Origin: Acanthopleura granulata
Taxonomy: Eukaryota > Mollusca > Polyplacophora > Chitonida > Chitonidae
Assembly (NCBI GenBank): GCA_016165875.1
Contig: JABBOT010000011.1
Span: 9,797,936-9,861,935, forward strand
Direction: 5' to 3'
Length of the DNA stretch: 64,000 bases
The position numbers were made by a program, and so were the translations under genes. The notes beneath the pieces were generated by a model, which was not told where the DNA came from, searched no databases, and saw only the letters and a list, made by a program, of their open reading frames with translations. Positions 35,601 to 46,735 of this stretch are shown here, one piece after another; within the stretch, counting starts at the first letter, position 1, and each line of letters starts with the position of its first letter.

Positions 35601-38600
35601 AAACTAAGTGGGTTGAGGAACCAAAGAACACGAAAAAGAAAACTTTGGGCCAAGCCTTGAAGAGAAACTCACCCCTCAGTTTGAGGAGGTTCCTCTGGCC
35701 ATCATGTCTATCTTTATCACACTGAAGCTGAGTCGTCTGCCATTGGAGCTCTCCCCTCAACTGATTCACCTTCAACAACAACTCTTCTCGCTCCGACAGC
35801 TGAAGACAATTCAGAAACGTTCATGAAAATGGTTACTGAATAATTAACACCTTTAACAGAAAATTCAAACCCTGCTTCACTTCTCCCTTCTTACTAGCTT
35901 TTAATTTAAAGGGACATGGTCGCCCAAATATCAGGTATTTTAGCGTTATTATAGCATGACATGAGTATTAGCTTTTTTTCTCAAGAAGTAATAGTTACAA
36001 ATTTGGCATTAATACAACCTCCAGCATTGTTTGTTAAATGAATGTTTAAAAACAATAAAAAAACTGAAAACTTTCCCAGAATATTTAAATGAGGGGTTGT
36101 CAATTCAGTGGAACTGGAGCATGCACACAGTGCTCGGCGAACTTAATATGTAAACAAACGTGGCTGATGTAAAAGAGAAGGATTTACAGCTCGCTCATAA
36201 CAGGATTGGCCAAAATGAGGCGTAAAAGAGAGCTCAGCAGGTTGATAAACAAGTCTACAGTTGTAATTGGTGGTCAGTTGTCGCAAACTACACTGCTTGA
36301 TAAGTGGGTGCAAATGTTGTTGTTGTTGTTGTGACAATGTTAACCATCACACATGGTCTGCTCTCTTTGTGTTGAATTTGAATAATGAGAGAAATTGTCC
36401 GGGCTTGTACAAGCTACATACCCAATGAATATTGTTTATTTCAACGTGACTGATTTAGTTTATGAACGAACTTCAAAACTTCATTAAGACGTCACAATCA
36501 GAATTTCTTTAAAAATCCAAATTTTTGGGCAACCCTGTCCCTTCAAACTCAAAGAAGGCAATGATGAATTTAGTTATTAAAATAATTAAATTTGATGCCT
36601 TGAATACAACAGATGTCTTGGCCGCAAGGGTACAAAACTGAGTGCCCTGCTTAGCTCATTTAAATAAGGAAACCAAGTAATCCACCAACTTTTATCCACC
36701 TTTGTCATTTAAAGTTAAACCATATTGTAATGTTCTGATGATTGATTTTCATTTAATGTCTTATGCCAGAGTTTTTCTATTATGCAACTCTGGTTCGTTT
36801 TACAGATGGAGGAAACCAGGGTGACAAATCCCAGCAGTAACCATCAACCAACGTTCTGTCTAACATTGACCATCTTTCCAACCTACACAATCCCATGCAA
36901 TGATGTTGGTATGTTACGTGAAACCCCTTGACAATAACAGTACCAATTTTTTTTACACGTGAGAAGAAAAGTTTGCATAACAAGTAACACCTTTACCTTT
37001 GAAGATGTTTCCTGAGAGGCCAGCAGTTTGTCCTCAATGGACCTGTGGACTCTACTGACAGTCACCTGAGTCTGGCGAATCGCACGCAGCACCGTGTGGA
37101 TCCTATCACACAAAGCAAAAACCGGGGAAAACTGTCACAAGGCCAGCATTAAGATGTTGTCATTAAGCTTAACTCGATAAGCATTCCCCCCAAAAGTCCA
37201 GCTGGGATTCTGATACTTTTTAATTTGAACAATGGTAATTTCTTTCATCTTTTTCATTAACCAGGCTTAATACTGACTGACTGACCCTATTCATTCTGAC
37301 AGGCTTAGATTACCTCCAACAAGAATTTTTCACAGATGGCCTGACCTCAATTGTTCAAGTAAGTCAACAGTTATAAAGAGAGGAGGATGGAATGCTTAAA
37401 TATAACCAAACACTGACTACTGCATATGACCAAAAATTTCCACCATGCATATTACGTCATTGATTTTGCTTGATTCTGAGAGCTCTCTCCATTCCTCATA
37501 CAAAGAATGTTTCAGGTTCGTTTGGCAGGAAGGTATTGTAATAGGGCTGAAGCGATGTTAAGCAATAAACATTAATTTACTGTAATCAATGTCAATGGCA
37601 AGGATAAATTCAGAATATGAGGAGAGAATTACAGCTGTTGTTGGGCTACCATATTTCCGCGACATTTACACAAGCTGGGAGCACTCCCCTTGCAAAAAGG
37701 CTCAGGGTCAGTTTATGGCTTGGCAAATGGGGAAGATGTGGTATTATTCCCATTCACCGAAGGCACAACGCGCACTCCAGGAGATACAATATGTGCTAAG
37801 AGACCGTACAACAACAACACTGGCCAGTCAGCCGAGTGCGCGTGTATGCGTTCTACATCTTGGGTAATGTCTACAGTAACTGGTTATCTTGTTAAGCTGG
37901 GCTATACCTGGCAAGGGAGCTAACTCCATAGGAATTGTGCACAGTCATCTGATCGACTCTGATTGAAGGCTGCTGAAACCCATCACTCGACAGCTGAAAT
38001 GAGGGCTGAAATTTAAAAACAGGGCTCTTTCCTCTGGGCATGTAAGCATGGATGCAACCATAATAATATCGTCAAACACATGCTTTATAAAGACCTGACT
38101 ATAAGGGTATTCCAATAGCTGCGTGCTTTGCATCACAATGAAGGTTTAACATTTGCACTTTTATTTATTTGATTGGTGTTTTACGTCGTACCCAAGAATA
38201 TTTCACTTGTGTGACTGCAGCCAGCATTATGGAGGGAGGAAATCGGGCAGAGCTGGGGGGAAACCCACTACCATCTGCAGGCTGCTGGCAGACCTTCCCA
38301 TGTACGGCCGGAGAGGAAGTCAGCATGGGCATTTACACTCTCACTTTACTGATTTACTCGAATGATGTTCAATGCTGTATACTTCTCACATATTTCTTAT
38401 AAAATTCAAGCATTCTGCTGCAAGTCACTCAGTTCAAAACACAATATAAAATCTAAAATAAGAAAAGAAATAAAATACTCATAGTTTTGCATTTAGCTGT
38501 CAAGGGTCTTTCCACTGTGGTATATCTACATGTGTTTTGGGGGTATTCTTTTACTTCAAAGCAGAACATGTAAGTTGAGTTACCTGGTGTCCTCTGGGCT

Positions 38601-41600
38601 CGGATGACATAGTGAAGTATTTCTCAAACAGCCCAAACACAAGTGAATTGGCAGCAAACTTCATCCCGTCTTTCTGCAACTGTAGCCATTTATTATTTTA
38701 TTTCATTGACGTGGTAATGGTAACCATTTACTTGCACTAGGTTTTACTGTACGCAAATGAGAGCTGTCCAATATGATGTGTGGAGAAATGCCGTCAAGGG
38801 AACGAGAAAGCACCAAATCTTGCCACGTACCCGACAAACTTCGAGCCTTCAATCTGCAGGTGAACAAACCCGAGCTGGATTTAAGCCTGGAATTTCATGG
38901 TTGAAAGCTGAGAAAACTTCCAAACTTCCATCAGATGCCACTATAGTGAACAACAAGAAGCTGAGGAAGTAACAAGAGAAAACAATCTAAAAAAGAACCA
39001 TGCTTTAATGACTATCAAGGTTTTTGTGTGGCCTTTAAATCAAACACTCACCTTTTCTGTGAGGAAAACGAGACCAGAAAAGTGCACCTGCCACTCCAGC
39101 AACAAGCGGAACTTCTTGTCATGGCCTCCCCACACCCGTACAACAACAACTGTGTCACTGTCAAGGAAACACTCCACAAAACAATGTGGTAAATGGGACA
39201 ACCCAACTTCAAACAAACAATGTTACCTACTGTCAAAAGGGAAACACCCAACCACTAAACAATGTATTCAAATCTGGTAAATGAGACACCCATCACCAAA
39301 TAATGTGCCCATATCTAGTTGATACTTTTCCCATCATAAAACAATGGGTCCAAATTCAGCAGATGCAACATCCCACCATTAGGGCCATCCTTAAAAATAT
39401 GTTCGAAGGACGAAACCCAACTGACCCTTCAAAAAAGGACACTACTCAAAAGTATTTGTATTTTGATAAAAGTTTTCTTTTTTAATTTTTCTCACCATGT
39501 TAATTTCTTTAAAATCCTCATCTTTTTAAAGAGCCTGAATATAAAAAATAGACTTTCCTATCGACTTACCCTGTTTTATCTCACAGTCAGGTTACGCCCA
39601 ACGAACAGCTTTTTAAGGATGGCCTAAACCATGTATTCAAACCCAGTAGAAGAAACGTCCCCACAAGTGTCAACAGTTAGAAAACCACAATACAGAATAA
39701 CAATATACAGGAGATCCAGTGAAAAGTCCAAGGTAAGTCATACACGTATGGTAACATTTAATTCCCAATATCCTTGTTCCTGAACATATATGTACGCGTC
39801 GAGATACATGTACTTCTCAACCATGTTGCCTGACATGCCTGCGTTTGGTTGCCATAGCACAAAAATTTAACTAGCACAAAAAAAGGTTCTCTCTCTTTCT
39901 CTCTGGCAAAAAGACCACTCAAGAACACGCAAATTATTCATGCGCATATCCAGAGTTTATTGAGCGAGCCTTTGTATTTCTGACTAACATGGTCGTCGAC
40001 GTTTCTATGACAACAGTTTGATTCTAGAATAAAAAAGGGAACCACTTGCAGCCCCAGAATACAAGAGTTCGACACATGCAAAAGGATACACTTTGCAGCC
40101 ATATCCACTTCTTCATCCAATCTGGACAGGTCAAAGCTTTGCCAGCTGGGGTTCTGGAAAACATACCAACAAAACAGAACTTCCAAGTTAACATTGAACA
40201 ATAAAACATCATATAATGTACCTGTCATACGAGTTTGCGATTACAACAATATCTGTCTGATCATACACAATAGGTGAAGTGAATTTAATAAACATGTCAC
40301 CAAAGCAATATCAATGGGAAACTGACGGGTTAAACAGAGGGGACCAAATCACAGTGAAAAAGCTTTGTTCCTGCTGTGACGCTGTAATGCTTGCGCACTA
40401 AATAAGTGTTTTAGTGGGCATACATACACCTAAACGTGTGACTTCTACGACAGCAGCCAGCATTATGGTGGGATGAAACCGTGCAGAGCCCAGGGAAACC
40501 TACGACCATCCGCACGTTGCTGCCAGACCTTCCCACATACGGTCGGCGACGAAACCAGCATGAGCTGGACTTAACTCACAGCGACTTCACTGGCAGAAGA
40601 CTCCTAGGTCATTGCGCTGCAAGAGAGCACTAACCAATTGAGCCACGACGCCCCCCCCCCCCACCCCCGAATTTAGACTATAATAGTTACATGAACGCAC
40701 TAAAACAATTCACTGTTCAAATCGAATCATTACAAGTAAAATCAGCAAATCAAGCCATGATATGATCAAAGAATTCAACATGTAAGCTTTGAAGGAAAAA
40801 CTTACCAAGGATCCAATGATCTTCTCACTGGTGTAAAATGCTGGAATGAAAATAAACAGAAAACTTAAACAGTTTGTGAACCATGACATCTAAATTTCCC
40901 ACTGAGCTGAGAAAATTTGTAATTACTGTGTAAAAATTCCAATCTCTGAGTTTTTAAAAATTATTTCCTAGGTGGATTTGCTCTGGAATTATAATCTGCT
41001 TGAGGTAGTTTAATATATGTGTATGTGGTTTACAAACTGTGTTTCACTAATAAATACACGTATGTTGTTAATTAAATGCAGGAATTTGCACGTATCACGC
41101 ATACAAATCTATATGTGCTTGCAAATATGTTTGCTTGACAGATACATAAGAATAACTAAAAAAGAAGTTTAATATCAACCAAATAGCATCAGAAATGTAC
41201 CAAATCAAACAGCCATAATCAAGACAAAGTCTGGGTGTGGCCACTTCAGTGTCAGATCTGGTGACTTTTTGCTTCTATGCAGAGATGAATTGCATGTTGA
41301 TGATAATAATCAGGCCCCAAAACGATGCATTTTTGTTCTGTGCCACAATGAAATGCAGGTCACAAGCTCAAATATTTGTGCCAAAATAACTTGCCCAAAA
41401 AATCCAGACGGCAGTGTGTAAAAGACACCGGACACAGCACGTCATTGTACCTGCAGAGTGCAGACATTGTTTCTTGGGTCTCGTAGGTTTATACACATCA
41501 TACATTAGTGTATAAATATGGGTTTCTATGTAAATTATTCTACAAGTTTATGTTATGCATTTATCGTCAGCCATATCTTGTACCACACGTTAGTGCTGTA

Positions 41601-43807
41601 AAGTATTATCTTATATGGCATTGCACTGTTAGGCACACACTCACCTCTGGACTGCACATCTCTGTGTAGTGTAAAGTAGGTTTGCAGTTTTACCACATCT
41701 CGTCCCATGTAACCTTTGCACACTAGATTCCTCACGGCCAAAGACTTGAAATGACGCAGTCGTCTCTACAAGCAAACCAATCCAGGGAAACCATATACAC
41801 TGTGCATGTATTCCTGAATCTGGTATGACAAGCAACAAAAGTACTGTTGTTATACACAGTGCAGAGTGGCCAAGATAATGGACCTTTCCGAGCTGTCAAT
41901 CAAGAACGCGCATTTGATGAATCATAATCAATATTGTTGCAAATAAGTCAACCGGATGTCCCACACATTAGTTACAAATGTTCAATCTTTCTGTGACATC
42001 ATGACATCACCACTGCTTTCACCGGTAATGGAATGAAAAGTAACGTTTTCATGAGAAGGGTTGGTGGGACATCCGACATGGTGGATCTATCTATATCTGT
42101 GTTGTCCTAAACATGATTCAAACCGAGAATGTAATCAAAAAGATTATCTCTGGACTTTCATCTTGAGTGTGAAAATGTCTGTTCTATTCATTAATATGGC
42201 TGCCCGAGGTGGCACATTCAGTGACCACCTAGGGACACAGAGTGACATCAAAATGTCCTGGAAGTCGCTAAGTCACTACAACTCAGGCCACAAACTCCAG
42301 CAATGTCAGACTCGGTGAAGGGAGTCGTTCCACTCGTTTCCTTTAGTAGCCAGTGAAATGATACAGCAGCTTACACCAGGGAGTGAATGGAACATATCCT
42401 AGACAGTAACTTCAAGCTCAAAACTATGACAATGCTAAATATTAAGATGCTGAAAATTATCAAAATACTATACACCAACATGCTTAACACTATAATAATA
42501 CTAAACACCAAGATGCTAAACACTATAATAATACTAAACACCAAGATGCTTAACACTATAATAATACTAAACACCAAGATGCTTAACACTATAATAATAT
42601 TAAACACCAAGATGCTTAACACTATAATAATACTAAACACCAAGATGCTTAACATTATAATAATACTAAACACCAAGATGCTTAAGACTATCAGAATAAT
42701 ATATACATAAAGATGTTAGACTGTATCACAATATCAAATATGAAGATGCTTAAAACAGCGCGCCAGAATATGAAATACAAAGATGATTAACCCTACACAC
42801 AGAGGAAATACACAGAGAAATTGCAGTTAAAAACTGCTCAGCTTTGGTATGGAATAAATAAGAAATTCTGTTCACTGCAATCAACATTCAGTTCAGCAGT
42901 GACCTCTCATCAGGACACTGTAGTTACCGCTTCCAGACGCCATTCATTGCTGGAGTGTACTCCTGTGTTCAAGGATTTCACGTCCAGTCAATACAAACAC
43001 CGTACGTGACATTAAGGACATTGAAAAGAGTGATTATATTATCAATTACAACTGAAGTTGCTGGATGTGTCACCTGTCCTCTGTTATGGTGTGTTTTTTA
43101 CCTCTATCTGTCAGTGCGTTTTCATGTCACTCCTCAACACAGTCAAGTCTATTTCGTTTTCGATGATGCGCAGTCCTGTCCGGGTTGGGTCATGGTTTTC
43201 TGATAGTTCCAGTTTTAAATACAAGAAGCCAGTACTAATGTCAGTTTTACCTTTTCATCTCTATGAAACTGCCACAAGGTTTGGGGGGGGGGGGGTAAGT
43301 TGTCAAACGTTACACTGCCACCCTACTTTTTTGAAGAATAGCAATGGAATGCTTGCCTTGTTGAACTATAGCACATTGTAATGATGACTATAGGCTTTGC
43401 TTCAATAAGTAGATGGACGAAGTGGAGATCACCCTTCGCCACTGGACACACCCACTCCATGCCTGACCGCCCCAAACCAGGAGTCAGTTCACGAGTCAAC
43501 ATGGTCGAGGTGAAGGATACACATCTATCACCTGACGTTTGGCTAGCAATATAGAACCTACACTGATAATTCATTCATTTCACGTCCTGTTTGGATTAAA
43601 ATCACTTGTCACCTGTAGTCTCTCCAGTAACAGGAATGCAAATAATACAGGGCCAGATATGCAAAAGCTGATAAACTGTCGACTGTCACAAATAACAACA
43701 ACAACACTAAGCTGAAACTCTGACTGTGGAAAACAAACCTGTTGTGTCGGAAGATCGAATGGATTCAAAGAGAAAGCTTTGTCGGGAGTTGCCATCTTTG
43801 CAGACAT
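28658..43807 (-). CDS. UVRAG: UVRAG, UV radiation resistance-associated protein (VPS34 complex II), complete 16-exon gene
   Basis: UVRAG is the Beclin 1 partner and Vps38 counterpart that makes class III PI3-kinase complex II on endosomes and late autophagic membranes. Coding exons, 5' to 3': 43739-43807, 41645-41765, 40806-40840, 40092-40153, 39052-39157, 38584-38673, 37908-37972, 36997-37102, 35673-35799, 34349-34433, 33733-33823, 32385-32448, 31273-31438, 30645-30723, 30010-30101, 28658-29609. All introns are GT-AG and phases join without a break, giving 2,310 nt (769 aa; human about 699). Diagnostic blocks against human UVRAG are QQRRLRH, RVWGGHDKKFRLLLEW, AIRQTQVTVS, SAQLNMRRKQLIEEL, ICGVKLPN, SIAVALGYTCHMV, YGVYLLNKNIS and RYQFGLGTQDLR. 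The ATG at 43807 has A at -3, and a second ATG four codons on has A at -3 and G at +4. The exon 4 and exon 15 donors were chosen for phase and consensus. It is divergent from LAMTOR4. Confidence 0.96.
30010..32448 (-). CDS. UVRAG: UVRAG conserved C-terminal domain, exons 12-15
   Basis: Four exons (32385-32448, 31273-31438, 30645-30723, 30010-30101) encode the most conserved part of the protein: CGVKLPNAEEF, SIAVALGYTCHMVVMMSEFL, YPLEHRGSKSVIRDHI, RIQFHYGVYLLNKNIS and FGLGTQDLRMTLHNLKSLL. In the family this is the membrane-associating C-terminal fold related to the Beclin BARA domain. Exon 15 could end at 30010 (donor GTAAGT) or 3 nt earlier (GTAGTA); both keep the frame and change only one residue. 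Confidence 0.95.
31830..32228 (+). repeat. SINE family B in UVRAG intron 12
   Basis: B-box-like GAGATCAATCCCGGGTC, ATACCAAAGACTTTAAAAATG, CCCGGTGTCAGTATAACG and GTGACTG-type blocks are followed by TTGAGTACGACATAAAACC and an (ATTC)n tail at about 32186-32207. It matches the minus-strand copy at 25914-26190. Confidence 0.85.
32628..33486. repeat. 31-bp minisatellite in UVRAG intron 11
   Basis: About 27 imperfect copies of a 31-bp unit of the form GGTCAAGGTTGAGGGAACCT followed by GTGACCTCATG. The copies at 33360-33460 are almost identical and those at the edges are diverged. A frame on the minus strand runs through part of it, but it is repeat-derived. Confidence 0.95.
33733..37102 (-). CDS. 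UVRAG: UVRAG coiled-coil region, exons 8-11
   Basis: Exons 36997-37102, 35673-35799, 34349-34433 and 33733-33823 encode a long, charged, heptad-rich helix: QTQVTVSRVHRSIEDKL, SEREELLLKVNQLRGELQ, LELKENFAAMENQREDLL and LNMRRKQLIEELATYIYPI. In the family this coiled coil pairs with Beclin 1 and is required for complex II assembly. Confidence 0.95.
34960..35190. repeat. degenerate ~38-bp tandem repeat in UVRAG intron 9
   Basis: About six weakly conserved copies with the pattern TGAAGCCTTGAAGTCAGTCAAC followed by a variable CAGTGCCT-type stretch. Further related pieces lie near 34590 and 35410-35470. Confidence 0.55.
35909..36543. mobile_element. MITE-like element in UVRAG intron 8
   Basis: Termini 35909-35931 and 36521-36543 are inverted repeats (AAGGGACATGGTCGCCCAAA against AAGGGACAGGGTTGCCCAAA). 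The 635-bp interior has no coding frame, as expected for a non-autonomous DNA element. I could not identify a clear target-site duplication or superfamily. Confidence 0.75.
38159..38330 (-). repeat. SINE family A in UVRAG intron 6
   Basis: Minus-oriented: TTATTTATTTGATTGGTGTT, ACCCAAGAATATTTCACTTG, AGCATTATGGAGGGAGGAAA, CAGACCTTCCCATGTACGGC and GAGAGGAAGTCAGCATG. The tRNA-like head is truncated. Confidence 0.9.
38584..41765 (-). CDS. UVRAG: UVRAG C2 domain, exons 2-6
   Basis: Exons 41645-41765, 40806-40840, 40092-40153, 39052-39157 and 38584-38673 encode the N-terminal C2-type beta sandwich: TYFTLHRDVQS, AFYTSEKIIGSLNPSWQSFD, DTVVVVRVWGG, KKFRLLLEWQVHFSGL and NSLVFGLFEKYF. Each aligns with human UVRAG in order. 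The exon 4 donor (AA followed by GTGTAT at 40091) is the only GT that keeps the phase with exon 5 without adding an unmatched segment. Confidence 0.93.
39180..39400. repeat. degenerate ~40-bp tandem repeat in UVRAG intron 4
   Basis: About five diverged copies built on (A)AACAATGT, a short spacer and GACACCCA(A/T)CACC. A further related copy lies near 39628-39665. Confidence 0.55.
40437..40660 (-). repeat. SINE family A in UVRAG intron 3
   Basis: Minus-oriented, with body and tRNA-like head present (AACTCACAGCGACTTCACTG, then CTAACCAATTGAGCCACGA, the reverse of the A box) and the 3' tail missing. It is followed by a C homopolymer at about 40651-40664. Confidence 0.9.
42425..42705. repeat. 33-bp minisatellite in UVRAG intron 1
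   Basis: About eight copies of AAGATGCTTAACACTATAAT plus AATACTAAACACC. The period, 33 bp, is a multiple of three, so long open frames exist on both strands with 11-residue repeats. Nothing else suggests coding. Confidence 0.95.
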
Positions 43808-44688
43808 TATACTCGCTGTCAGGCACAAGTGTTGCCGTTTCCCGAGTGCGTGAATTAAACGCACAATTTAAAGAATACATTCTTTAGTGAAAGGGGGTTG
43901 ACCCCTCGCTCTGGCTCCAGCCACCATTTTCAGGAAATGCATCATCTCGACATTGTCACGTGACGTATAAATTGTTGACTCTTTTTTCCGTTTCTTAAAC
44001 CAATCTTCACAGAATTGACAATTTCATACGTTAGTTTGTTGGAAGAAACAAACCAGCAAATACGACTTCAGAGTTATAAGTGACGAAAAACGGTCAAATT
44101 TGCTTAATGTATCGATGAGATATCGCGTGATATTGCGAGTTTTTCGTCCATTCACATGACTTTTTGGCAGACGAAGTTTGTTACGCTGAGGTAGCCACTC
44201 CAACAGATGTGGAGGAGAAATGGTGTGATCTGAGTGGCGCTATCAGCACATGTGGTTGTCGTCATTACTCCGTACAGGCGTTAGGTGAATATAGCTGTAT
44301 GGAAATGACTCAATTAACATGATAAACCCGATTTTGTCTTTTATTGGAACTTGCTACTATTAGACACATTTTTTTTCACTTCACTGTATTCCGAAATTTT
44401 GTCCAAGCAGTGGTACAGTAAACTAACAGTTCAGGTAAAGAATTGATTTTTCCAAGACCTTGTTTTTATTGACATTCCATTAATTTTGTTATGTTGATGC
44501 ACAATTCACAGTAAAATTTGTTAATAGAGCTTGGATTGTACATCATTTACTAGTATGAAAAACTAAATTTGTGGTATTAAATAATTAAGGACGGGTATCT
44601 CCAATCACAAAACCTTCGTGGCTCTTGTGAACTGGAGTGTTTTATCATATAATTTTCGTTTTATTTTACAGAATAAATCCAAGTAACC
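43808..44688. promoter_or_regulatory. divergent UVRAG/LAMTOR4 promoter region
   Basis: About 880 bp between two start codons pointing away from each other. It holds the GTCACGTGAC palindrome at 43955-43964 and a TCACATGAC E-box-like site at 44152-44160. A splice acceptor TTTTACAG at 44664-44671 sits 17 bp before the LAMTOR4 ATG, implying a noncoding first exon upstream. Possible donors are TTAG/GTGAAT at 44284 and TCAG/GTAAAG at 44434. No TATA box can be assigned. Shared promoter function is inferred from geometry. Confidence 0.75.
43955..43964. promoter_or_regulatory. CLEAR/TFEB-type palindrome GTCACGTGAC
   Basis: A perfect ten-base CLEAR element, the E-box extension bound by MiT/TFE factors (TFEB, TFE3, MITF; HLH-30 in nematodes) in promoters of lysosomal and autophagy genes. 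It lies 148 bp upstream of the UVRAG start codon and on the far side of the LAMTOR4 5' noncoding exon. The sequence match is direct; occupancy and function are inferred. Confidence 0.75.
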
Positions 44689-45989
44689 ATGGCTACACAG
44701 GGCCTAGAGAGAATACAGGATTCACTTGGTTATTTAGTCCTTACAGAAGAAGGAGCAGTGATTGCTGTATGTTTGATTTTTTTACAACTATCATGTGTTT
44801 TGAAGAAAGCATGTAATAAAAGCAGTTAAAACCTTGTATATGCATATTAATAATTACGTTCACTGATTAGGATAGTTTAGATTCCTTATCACATGAGTTA
44901 ATTACAGCTGTCAGACCAGGTTCTTGCCTTTGCAATATATTCAGAATTCACTATGTCACCATTGGTTTACGTAGCTGGTTGAGGTGGGTGGGGTGTCTTG
45001 CCTATGCCTGGGAGTCATATTGATTATCATGATTTGAGCTTCGATCTCCATATATCCAAAGTCTAACACCTAGTCTACCTGTACAAAAGAGAAATTGCCA
45101 CTAGCTGGGTAACCATGACTCTGTAAAGGCTTACATTGGTCATGTTTTTCATCTTATTGATGTAAAGTCAATGTCCTGTGCACAAAGAAATTGAAAATTC
45201 ATGTTCCAAGGGAAGGATTGAATTAAAACCATGACCCAAAGCTTAAAGTGTAACAAAGTAATTCTGAATTATTCTTTTGTTGTAGTCTGGTGGTGATTTG
45301 GAGAACGACGAGAGACGAGCAGATTATTTCATGAGCCTGGCTCAGACGGCTTCTAAAATAAAGTTAGCAGACAGACGTGACACCTTCAAGCGAATATCAG
45401 GTAAGGGTGTATTATAGGTCTCCTTTTCCTCTCCGGATTTACATTCAAAGAGGATCCCGCATGTCGTTTTATCCCATGTGATTGCTTGGAGCCATTTGTG
45501 CAGTTCAGTCTTAGGAGAATTGTAGATACAGAACATTAACTCTTCTTTTTAAATGTGGTGGTAAACGGAGAGCTACGGAGAGAAAGCTAATGAAATTTGG
45601 TTGGTGTCTTAGATGCTTAGACATGGATCATTTTCTTAACAAGTTGGAAGGAAACCATGGGCCTACCATTCAATAAAATTGCATGGTTTCAGTATAAAAG
45701 CTGTGTTTTGCAGTGCCTCTTAAGGTATAGTTATTCACCAGAGCTTCCATATGCTGTTAATATTTCTTCTCCTTGCGAGAGCTACCCTCTCTCCACTTGA
45801 GACCCGCCATGTTTTGTGTTTAAATGGTGTGGGAGGACATCATGTGTGTGATAACAGTGTCTAACCACAAGATGGATGTTTTATATTTCAGTGGTATGGG
45901 AAGACATTATGTATGTGATAACGGTGTCTAACCACAAAGTTTATGTGTGTAAAAGGCCATATGCACCACAGGAACCTGTTCTGGCCTAA
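44689..45989 (+). CDS. LAMTOR4: LAMTOR4, Ragulator complex subunit, complete 3-exon gene
   Basis: LAMTOR4 is a small roadblock-fold subunit of Ragulator, the lysosomal scaffold that anchors Rag GTPases and mTORC1. Coding exons 44689-44766, 45286-45400 and 45892-45989 join in phase (0, then 1), with GT-AG introns, to 96 residues plus TAA (human 99). Matches to human LAMTOR4 are TQGLERI-D-LGYLVL-EEGAV in exon 1, SGGDLENDE in exon 2 and the closing VITVSNHKVYVCKR in exon 3 (human LLVTVSGQRVFVVKR). The ATG has A at -3 and G at +4 (ACCATGG). A splice acceptor 17 bp upstream implies a 5' noncoding exon toward UVRAG. There is no signal peptide, as expected; membrane anchoring comes from LAMTOR1. Confidence 0.96.
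45809..45875 (+). pseudogene. LAMTOR4: upstream tandem duplicate of LAMTOR4 exon 3, acceptor lost
   Basis: A 67-bp block at 45809-45875 is tandemly repeated at 45876-45942, which contains the intron end and the start of exon 3. In the upstream copy the acceptor TTTCAG has become TTTAAA, so it cannot splice as such. The coding part still reads VVWEDIMCVITVSNHK. It differs from the live exon by five transitions over 46 bp, four of them silent and one Tyr/Cys. Confidence 0.9.
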
Positions 45990-46341
45990 GACACCATTCA
46001 CATATTCACTTTAAAGACTGCTACAGCTGATGACCTGGAAGATGTGCCTGATTACAAACACCAGTCCGATCGTCACCAGGTTGACTGTGACCTATGATGA
46101 CCTGGACAATCTGCCACAAGACATCCCCATCTCTCATCTTCAGCATACAGACTGTACTGAATTGAAATGCCCCGGAGGATGTGGAAACTTGAAGAGTTGA
46201 AAAGTAACATGGAAAATTACAGACCTTTTTGGAATACAGGTCTTATAAGATCTATCCTGTTTTAAAGTTTGAAGAAACGATGACATAGTTAAAACTTGTT
46301 ACATAATTTCTTCTAAAACAACATTCAGTTGTTTATTGTCC

Positions 46342-46347
46342 AATAAA
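46342..46347 (+). terminator. candidate LAMTOR4 polyadenylation signal
   Basis: AATAAA about 350 bp after the LAMTOR4 stop codon. It is a plausible canonical signal on the coding strand; use is inferred. Confidence 0.5.
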
Positions 46348-46529
46348 AGATATTGTGATGGGTAATTAAACAGACTGGGACAGTTTTAGAATGATGTGAG
46401 TAACTGACATAAGAAATTCAAGGGTTATTCTAATGTTTAACTTCATTGTCTTGATTTAGCTCTTTTAGCTGGTACAATTCTAAAATGATGTCCTTAAAAC
46501 CGATCTGAAATCCTTACAAGGGTTTCTTG

Positions 46530-46735
46530 CTGACTGAGCTGTCTTAAGGCTATAGACAATTTGCCAAGGAGGATGGGTTCAAATCCAGCTCTGGCTGCCT
46601 CAGTTGCAGCACTTAGGAGGTTTACACAAAGGAGGGTGGCTTGGGCCACTCCGATCTCCATCGCCCAAACCTTATCACCATATTATAAGTGAAAATTCTT
46701 GCTTACAACATTAAAGTAAGAAATAAATTTAACTA
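46530..46735 (+). repeat. old SINE-like sequence
   Basis: GGGTTCAAATCCAGCTCTGG at about 46571-46590 is B-box-like, and a degraded tail (TATAAGTGAAAATTCTTGCT) resembles the SINE family A end. Diverged; family assignment is tentative. Confidence 0.6.

Noticed and set aside
42371..42710. Open frames on both strands with 11-residue repeats
   Set aside because: Explained by the 33-bp repeat; intronic.
43808..43864. In-frame upstream extension of UVRAG exon 1
   Set aside because: The extension would need a GTG start. The ATG at 43807 has A at -3 and matches the expected position.
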